A program made the translations under genes and the position numbers. Below the pieces are notes generated by a model. It was not told the DNA's origin, searched no databases, and was given only the letters and a program-made list of their open reading frames with translations. Below, piece by piece: positions 57,119-64,000 of a stretch of DNA of 64,000 nt. The first letter of the stretch is position 1. Every line of letters begins with the position of its first letter. This DNA is from Pohlia nutans. Taxonomy: Eukaryota; Streptophyta; Bryopsida; Bryales; Mniaceae. The stretch is from contig CM040094.1 of assembly GCA_022496805.1 (NCBI GenBank), positions 3,309,501 through 3,373,500 on the forward strand, in the 5' to 3' direction.

Positions 57119-60100
57119 ATGGATCTGGAGTCCGGATCAAGCTCCCAGGTTGATCATCTGACCTCTAGTAGCACTTTGAACTTGTGTCAGCGCCTTTAAT
57201 TTGTTTTCTTCGTCCGGTGGCTATGGCTTCGAACCCAACAGGTCCAAAACAAGTCACAGTCGTTTGGATTTTTGCAATCAAACTGGTATTCTATTCAAAA
57301 TGGTGGAGTGTATTACTGACTGTGTGCTAGTACTTGCGACTCACGGAGTAATTGGCGTGAGTAATTGTGCAGGCGACGTCGCGGAGCTGTGGAAGTCGAG
57401 TGGTGCTGATGCTGGCGTACCAGAGCTTCGGTGTGGTGTATGGCGATCTGAGCGTGTCGCCGCTGTACGTGTTTCGCAACACGCTGTCCGGGGAGCTGCG
57501 TGGGCACATGCGAGAGGACGAGATCTTGGGCGTGCTGTCGCTCATCTTCTGGACGCTCACTCTGATCCCCGTCGTCAAGTACGCGCTCATCGTGCTCAAC
57601 GCCGACGACAACGGCGAAGGTACGTGCATGCGCGGTCGCTCCATCATGAATGTTCAATCTGAATGATCATCATCATTCTTCAATTCCCTCCTCCTCAGGA
57701 ATTTAGGATCCCTCGGATTTTAAACGATTTTCGATATTTCATGGGTTCATACATTTTCCGCACGGATTCTGCACTCATTTTGCACGGATTCTGTACTATG
57801 TGAGATAACGAAAAGAGTGAATGTAGAAGCTGTGCGAATTCAATGCAGAATTAGCACGAAATCCGTGCGAAAAGTGTACGAACCCATGAAATATCATATA
57901 TCACACAGATTTTTGCACACATTTTACGCTCATTCTGCACGGATTTTGTACTACATGTCCGATAACGAAAAGAGTGAATGTAGAAGCCATGCGAATTTAG
58001 TGCAGAATTAGCACAAAATCCGTGCAAAGAGTGTACAAACCCATGAAATAATAGATATATCGCCCGGATTATGCACAGATTTTGCGCTCATTCTGCATGG
58101 ATTCTGTGCTATGTCAGATAACGAAAAGGGTGAATGTAGAAGCCGTGCGAATTTAGTGCAAATTTAGCAAGAAATCCATGCAGAAAATGTACGAACCCAT
58201 GAAATATCAAATATCGCACGGAAATCGTTAAAAATCAGTGAGGTCCTAAATTCCTGATGTTGTCATGTCTCGATCGAACTAGAGACGTTTGATATATGAA
58301 TTCATATATAATGGGGCATGTATGTATGCATGCATGGTGCAGGGGGTACATTTGCGTTGTATTCGTTGCTGTGCCGGCACGCGAAGCTGAGCATGATTCT
58401 GAACCAGCAAAGCGCAGACACGGAGGTGTCCACATACAAACTGGTAGAACCGCCGGACACACAGCGCGGCGTGCAGGTGCGGAAGCTCCTGGACAATTAC
58501 CGCTTCCTTCGCCTCGGCCTCATGATCATTGTGTTGCTGGGCTCTTGCATGGTCATCGGCGATGGCGTCCTCACCCCGTCAATCTCCGGTATGTTACTAC
58601 AACTTTTGTCCTCCATCATTGCAAACCACCTATCCCTGGATCAACCCTTAAAAGGCCCAGAGAGCCCTTTCCGACCAGTATTATACACCAGTATTCCATT
58701 GTATTTGGCATAGTTCCACATTTCCTATGGGTTTAAGATAAAAAAACGAAGCTAAAATTCATGTCGATATTTCAAATTTCATCATATCATTCTTGAAGAT
58801 TAAACGGACAAAGATTCTCTTATCTATAAATGGACAGAAACTACCTACATGAAAACCTTGACAAAGGGAGGAAGATATAGCACCTAGAATTTTCCTAAGT
58901 GACCAACTCCAATGCAACACATTCTGAATGAACTGCATAGAAATAGGGACAAAAGTTTTGAAATTCAATAAGTTTGCTGAAACCAATTGAGTTAACCCCT
59001 AAGGACCAAGAAGCCCAAATTGGACCTCATGTTTATTTTAGTAGTTTTGATTAGGTCCTATGTGGACTTTCTTTTTGTTCAAGTTCATTTATTGTTTGAC
59101 CAATACATGCAATGTTCTTCACTGATTCTAGTGATATAAAATTTGGTCTCATCTAAATTATATTTTACGTAACATGATCATTTTTTAAAACTATGAATCC
59201 TTGATCCTATAGGGGTTAAAAAAGGAATGAAAATTGATATCTTCGTGTGGGGGTGGCTGCAGTATTGTCAGCGATTTCGGGTATATCGGTAGCGGCACCT
59301 CAATTGCACCAGAGTGAGTATAATACTTGATCAGAAAACTTGGATTAGAGAATCACACGAATCAGACCTTGTGGCCCACGCCACCGACAGAGGATGCTCT
59401 CAGGCTTGTTGTAATTAAAATTGTAAAAACATTCAACGTCATGGTCACTGTAGGATGGCTTGATATGGGTACCCTCTCCAAAAATAGTGTGATTTTTGAG
59501 AAATATCTTTTTGGCAAGAAAAAATATTGGAAAATTACGAAAATTAGAGGGTGTTGCAGAGACCATGGCTGCAACTGTTAAAGACGTCTAGCACATATAT
59601 GGTTGCAACTATATTCATGGCTGCAACTATATACATGGTGTTAAAGATGTCTAGCACGCATATTGGTGCAATCATATTCATGGCTGCAACTATGTACATG
59701 GTGCTAAAGACGTCTAGAACACATATGGTCGCAACTATATACATGGTGTTAAAAACGGAATTTCTAGCACACATAAAATGAGTTAGACATAGGTCTGAAC
59801 ACTATGTGAGACCCATAAAAGTGGTACCTATATCAGGCCATTCCCCTTGAATGGACCTTAATTTCCTTGCGATAGATGGATGGATGATGATGCAAGACTA
59901 ACGGGGTGGAGTGATCATGCAGACATTGTGGTGCTAGTGTCATGCTTCATTTTGGTGCTCCTCTTCGCCTTGCAGCACATTGGCACGCGTCGCATCTCCT
60001 TCCTGTTTGCGCCGGTGGTGCTCACCTGGCTCTTCTGTAATTGCACCATTGGCGTGTACAATCTGGTTACGTTTAATCCGGGTATTGTGCGAGCACTCTC

Positions 60101-63100
60101 CCCCTATTACATTTACCGGTTTTTCCGGGAGTCGGGTAGGAATGGCTGGATTTCTCTCGGCGGAGTTCTTCTCTGCATCACAGGTTTTGGCCCATTCCCC
60201 CCATATCTTGAAATCCTAATTGGAATCATCAAATCTTCTTGAAGAGGATTCCAATGCCCCAAAGAATGGATTTTTTGGATATCACATACAAAAGTTATAA
60301 GGGTTCAAAGTTTTATGATATGATGTTGAGATGGTGTTCATTCCTTTAATTAATACTCTGTTTTGTTCGGAAATAATTGTCCCAGTTTTGACATTTTTTT
60401 TCCCCTAGTTTTTGTCCTATGTTTTATACTTCAAACGTGAACCGTGTTCACTTCAAACAAGGCAGATAATGAGAGTGGTACAAAAACTATAACTATATAC
60501 ATGGTGTTAAAGATACCAGATAAGTAACCAGATTGTACACGCCAATGGTGCAATTACAGAAGATTTGGTCTACAACTATATACATGGTGTTAAAGACGAA
60601 ATTTCTAGCATACATAAAATGAGTTAAACATAAATCACACTATGCAAGACGTGTAAAAGTGGTACCCATATCAGGCCATTCCCCAACTCATGAGTTCATT
60701 TTTATTCTCTTTCAGCATCCATTCCTCAAGACCCTAAACCCTAAATTCTCACAACCCTAATCTTGTTTTGAGGTTTCTCAAGATCTGTATCCTTGGTTGC
60801 AGGGTCGGAGGCGATGTATGCCGACTTGGGTCATTTCTCTCGAAGTTCTATTAAGGTGAAGCTGCTAGGTTCTTTATTGCCAATGTTGTGATACATTTCC
60901 TTTAGATTATAGAGTACTAAGGTAATTCACCCTTATTTGTGCTATGTGATTATTTGTGTTATTTGTGGTCATTTTGGATAGTGTATTAAATTTTAAAAAT
61001 TCATATGTATACTGTTGGCATAAATAAGGTGACTTCCGAATAGTGGCACAAATAAGGTGGTTTACCTTATACAGGCTCTTGCATCCTTTTCATTTTATTG
61101 TAGCACAAAAAGAATTTTAGAACACTAAAATATTGCAAAACTAGCTCATTTTTGAAACAATTGATTCCATAGTCAGGCATGCAATCACTGTCATATGAAC
61201 CCACATGTAAATATGTCGGCGAAGGATTGACGAAAAGAAATAAATACTTCTAATGAGTCACACCTGCCTTTGCAAAAACAACATGATCTTAACCCCTAAA
61301 GGACCAAGAAACCCAAATTGGGCTCCATGTTTTTTGACAGTAAAAATGTAAAAATGCTTTGTTTCCATGTTTTGCAGGTTGCTTTCACATGCGTTGTGTA
61401 CCCAACTCTGTTACTGGGATACATGGGTCAAGCTGCGTATCTCTCCAAAAACCTCCAGGATGTTGATCATGGGTTCTTTCATTCCATTCCAAGTAAGTCC
61501 ATCATGAGCTCTTTCTGTTTTTGGGAGGACAAAAATCACTACCGTACCTTAGGGGCAGCTTCGGGAAAAAATAATTTCAAATATAAATGTCAAATAAAAA
61601 AATATTATGTTGCCTATTTGCCGGAAAACCATGAAATAAAATTAGATGAATGATGGAATATCTTGAAATTGAATACTTGAACTAAAAATAAAATATGAGT
61701 GATCACATAAAATAAATAAAAATGAAAAGTTGAATTTTAAGAAATTGCTTTTTTTATTGCGGGACATCAAAATTTGAAATTGATTAATTATTCGACGGAG
61801 GAGTGCCGAAGCTGCATCACAAGAGAACTATTGTAGTTGGTAGAGAATTTAATAGTCTTACAAAGGTGACTTGGATGAAAATCATCCAATATTGTATGAG
61901 AAAGTTGCAAGGCTTTGAATCTATTCATGATTCAGTTTTTGGACGCTGGGACGTTTAGGGGTTAAATGATCTCTTGTAACTCAATTTTTGTCCCTCATCA
62001 CTAGTAGGAAATGTGTCGTTTTTCACTTACTATAAATGAAAAAAAGGAATGAAACCACGCGAGGCACAAGGGTTGTAACAGTGCTGGTGAGTGGTTTTGG
62101 TCACAAGAAAGCAGAAATATAGGCACAATATTCCGCCACTGTTCATTGTTTCTACGAAGTGGGAAATGAAAAACGACAAACCTACTAGGACTTGCATGAC
62201 CATTTAAGTCACAAAGGATTAATTTCAACGAACCATATTTCTACTAGTAAATCTTTGCTCATTATTGGGATTAGGAATTAATTATACTAAACCAATTGAG
62301 CTTGTTGTTTGGCAGAGCCTGTATTCTGGCCCGTCTTCCTCATAGGTGCGTTTTTTTCTCTCTATGCTTGATACCTTCAATTGAGGAATTAAGGTAATCA
62401 CACTTGTATAGAATGGTCAAAATTTTATGTGTTCTTATTTGCAAATCAAAAACTAAGAATTCCAATGTACTAAAGAGTGTATTATTTGGGTACAACATGC
62501 AAAAGCCATTAACCCTTGAACATCCCATGGGGATAGTAGATATGTTTTTGTATAATTGCCATTTGCTATCAACAAGAAGTTCTAAATTGAGATCTTGATA
62601 GCTCACTAGAATTGCACTGATTTAAACTTCAACTTCTTTGTTGAACTCGAACCCATTAAAAATGTGTATCCATTCCAAATACAAGAAATATATCGTGTAT
62701 TCTACTTGCCGCACATGCGTTTTCAGACGTTTAGGGGTTAATAAGAGTTCAAAGCTTTATCGATACATGACCTAAAACTGACATGAGTTCTTTTTGTCAA
62801 GGTGGTGTATGTTCTTAAAATCAATACGTGTTACGTTTTCAAAATACGTACGCAAAATCAGTATTTTAAGGGTATTGCGTTCTCAATTACCTTAACATGA
62901 CTTTGTGCCATCAATCAATCACAGCAACGTTGGCGTCGATAGTGGGCAGTCAAGCGGTGATTTCCGCCACGTTTTCCATCATCAAGCAGTGCCAGTCACT
63001 TGGGTGCTTTCCTTGGGTCAAAGTGGTGCACACGTCGGACAGCATCCATGGACAAATCTACATCCCGGAGGTCAACTGGATGATGCTCGTCCTCAGTTTG

Positions 63101-64000
63101 AGTGTCACCGTCGGATTTCAAGACACCATCACAATAGGCAATGCTTATGGTAATAAAATGCCTCAAAAACACACCAAATTCATTAAAAATCACCCTTCCA
63201 AATCTTGAACATTACATCCATTGTGCTTTTAACCCCTAAATGTCCCATGAGGATAGTATATACACTGTCGTATAATTGGGATTTGCTACCAACAAGAAAC
63301 TTTAAATTGAGATCTCAGTAACTCACTAGAACCGCATTGACTTAGAATTCAACTTTTCTTTTGAACTCAAACCCATTAAAGGTGTGGATTCATCCCAAAT
63401 ACAATCAAAATAAAAACGTATTCTACTGGCCACAAAGGCACATTCAGACGTTTAGGGGTGAACCTTTAAAGGATCAAGGATTCATGATTTTAAAATGACG
63501 AATTCAATTGATCATATTGTGAAAAATATAATTCAGATGGGACTAAATTTCATATCTTCAGAATCAGTGAAGAACAATGCATGTGTTGGTCAAAAAACAA
63601 ACAAATTTGAACAAAAGGAAGTTCACGTAGAACCTACTCAAAAATACTAAAAAAAACATGAGGTTCAATTTGGGCTTCTTAGTCCTTTAGGGGTTAAACA
63701 TGGTACTTAAAGATAGAAGGGGCAGACGGTTGTCCACCTCCTTTCTCCATGAACCTTCTAATACAGAACCGGTTGTTCACTTTTCAATCACAACCCTTGA
63801 TCTTCATGATTCAAGGGCATAGGATGCAAGTTGAAAGGAGCGAAGGTTATGCCAGTTGCAACTTGTGATGGCGATGGTGACGGGCTGCCAACAGGATGGA
63901 GCCAACATTAACGTTGAAAAGTCAACAACCGGTTATGTAATTATACATGGTGATGCTAATGTTGTGGTGGTGCAGGTATAGCGGTGATAGCGGTGATGCT
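57119..64000 (+). CDS. KUP: HAK/KUP/KT-family potassium transporter (first 10 exons; runs off window)
   Basis: A plasma- or endomembrane K+ (H+-coupled) transporter. Exons inferred from frame continuity and GT-AG borders: 57119-57148, 57373-57619, 58343-58588, 59263-59313, 59923-60183, 60803-60855, 61378-61492, 62316-62345, 62925-63149 and 63976-64000 onward. They join into 427 codons without a stop. The protein starts [10 protein letters not shown], typical of the family. TM1 carries the signature [15 protein letters not shown] (residues about 30-44); [81 protein letters not shown] and [25 protein letters not shown] are further family motifs. TM11 starts at [10 protein letters not shown] at the window edge; the usual total is near 780 residues, so a large last part lies outside. 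The exon splits fit one another in phase throughout. Which KUP subgroup this is cannot be settled here. Confidence 0.95.
57697..58255. repeat. Inverted-end element with ~160-bp tandem units, KUP intron 2
   Basis: The outer ends AGGAATTTAGGATCC and GGTCCTAAATTCCT are inverted repeats extended by the catgggttc-type segment. Inside are three tandem units of about 160 bp with gataacgaaaagagtgaatg and aaatccgtgcgaaaa-type landmarks. The unit itself is partly palindromic. No clean target duplication was found. It occupies most of intron 2 (57620-58342). Confidence 0.75.
58996..59215. mobile_element. TTAA-flanked MITE in KUP intron 3, 220 bp
   Basis: TTAA 58992-58995 then CCCCTAAGGACCAAGAAG; right end CTTGATCCTATAGGGG before TTAA 59216-59219. 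Inverted relative to 40317-40544 and 63463-63693. It lies about 47 bp upstream of the acceptor of exon 4. Confidence 0.9.
59564..59770. repeat. Tandem repeat (~62 bp, about 3 units) in KUP intron 4
   Basis: Units share gtctagcacatatatggttg, catggctgcaactata and tacatggtgttaaaga. The flank after the array (catatcaggccattcccc) recurs in intron 5. Confidence 0.85.
60475..60690. repeat. Related repeat in KUP intron 5
   Basis: It matches the intron 4 repeat and its right flank (tatacatggtgttaaaga, aatttctagc, cataaaatgagtta, gtggtacc, catatcaggccattcccc). This suggests a duplicated or twice-inserted element in adjacent introns. Confidence 0.8.
61293..61345. mobile_element. Left-end fragment of a TTAA MITE in KUP intron 6
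   Basis: TTAA 61289-61292 then CCCCTAAAGGACCAAGAAAC and cccaaattgggctccatg, as in 58996-59215. The match stops after about 50 bp, some 30 bp before the acceptor of exon 7. Confidence 0.7.
61920..61961. mobile_element. Right-end fragment of a TTAA element in KUP intron 7
   Basis: The end GCTGGGACGTTTAGGGG is followed by TTAA 61962-61965. The left end could not be found; exon 7 upstream excludes pairing with the fragment at 61293. Confidence 0.55.
61999..62249. mobile_element. CACTA-like MITE in KUP intron 7, ~250 bp
   Basis: It starts CACTAGTAGGAAAT and ends ATTTCTACTAGTA, with an internal inverted pair (gtcgtttttcactt and aaatgaaaaacgac). The terminal motif matches the CACTA-type foldback at 21739-21900. 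The target duplication is unclear. Confidence 0.7.
62513..62737. mobile_element. TTAA-flanked MITE in KUP intron 8, 225 bp
   Basis: TTAA 62509-62512 then CCCTTGAACATCCC; right end AGACGTTTAGGGG before TTAA 62738-62741. Close to 63233-63458 in the next intron, in the same orientation. Confidence 0.92.
63233..63458. mobile_element. TTAA-flanked MITE in KUP intron 9, 226 bp
   Basis: TTAA 63229-63232 then CCCCTAAATGTCCC; right end AGACGTTTAGGGG, followed by TGAA (63459-63462), a mutated TTAA shared with the next element. Same subfamily as 62513-62737. Confidence 0.9.
63463..63693. mobile_element. TTAA-type MITE abutting the previous one, KUP intron 9, 231 bp
   Basis: The left target TGAA (63459-63462) is shared with the preceding element; left end CCTTTAAAGGATCAAGG, right end TAGTCCTTTAGGGG before TTAA 63694-63697. 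Closely similar to 40317-40544. Confidence 0.88.

Noticed and set aside
57201..57662. Alternative-frame ORFs over transporter exon 2
   Set aside because: Shadows of the real exon, whose frame is fixed by family motifs and in-phase splice sites.
57697..58255. Regularly spaced repeats resembling a CRISPR array
   Set aside because: Units are about 160 bp, contiguous and without unique spacers, inside an intron of a plant gene.
61293..61961. One TTAA element spanning 61289-61965
   Set aside because: Exon 7 of the transporter lies between these ends and the interiors belong to different subfamilies; they are two unrelated fragments.

Overview
The window is nuclear DNA of a land plant: AT-rich, gene-poor and packed with transposable elements. 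The plant assignment rests on an intron-rich HAK/KUP/KT potassium transporter gene, a nepenthesin-type aspartic protease, an L1-type LINE with the plant zf-RVT module, and CACTA- and Mutator-type miniature elements. The species cannot be named from the sequence. DD34E Tc1 transposons and very abundant TTAA-flanked elements are not typical of well-studied flowering plants, so a seed-free plant or a gymnosperm is a reasonable guess, but only a guess.

Layout. 1-2.95 kb: two long-inverted-repeat (foldback) TA-target elements joined tail to head, the second holding a decayed Tc1/mariner transposase. 2.95-5.1 kb: dispersed repeats and a TTAA element. 5.17-12.9 kb: copy 1 of a large segmental duplication; copy 2 lies at 45.2-54.0 kb in the same orientation. 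Both are gene-free, and differential insertions make each copy an empty-site control for elements in the other. 13-19.6 kb: nested repeats. 19.6-23.57 kb: a 5'-truncated LINE (minus strand) interrupted by a CACTA-type foldback. 24.84-25.39 kb: an unidentified 183-codon ORF. 26.6-29.8 kb: nested TTAA elements. 29.9-31.2 kb: a single-exon secreted aspartic protease (minus) with a Mutator-type MITE 35 bp before its ATG. 31.5-43.4 kb: mostly unassigned, with degenerate elements. 43.47-45.14 kb: an almost intact Tc1 DD34E transposon. 55.6-64 kb: leader and first ten exons of the potassium transporter gene, which runs off the right edge; most of its introns carry an inserted repeat.

The most striking pattern is a superfamily of about twenty non-autonomous elements flanked by TTAA and ending in CCC(C)T...A(G)GGG, which is piggyBac-like. 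Several insertions are supported by empty or near-empty paralogous sites inside the window. A second notable signal is a ~555-bp non-coding block that is almost identical between the two duplication copies (3 differences by eye) while the flanking duplicated sequence has clearly diverged. Only three loci look like host genes: the transporter, the protease and, with low certainty, the 183-codon ORF.
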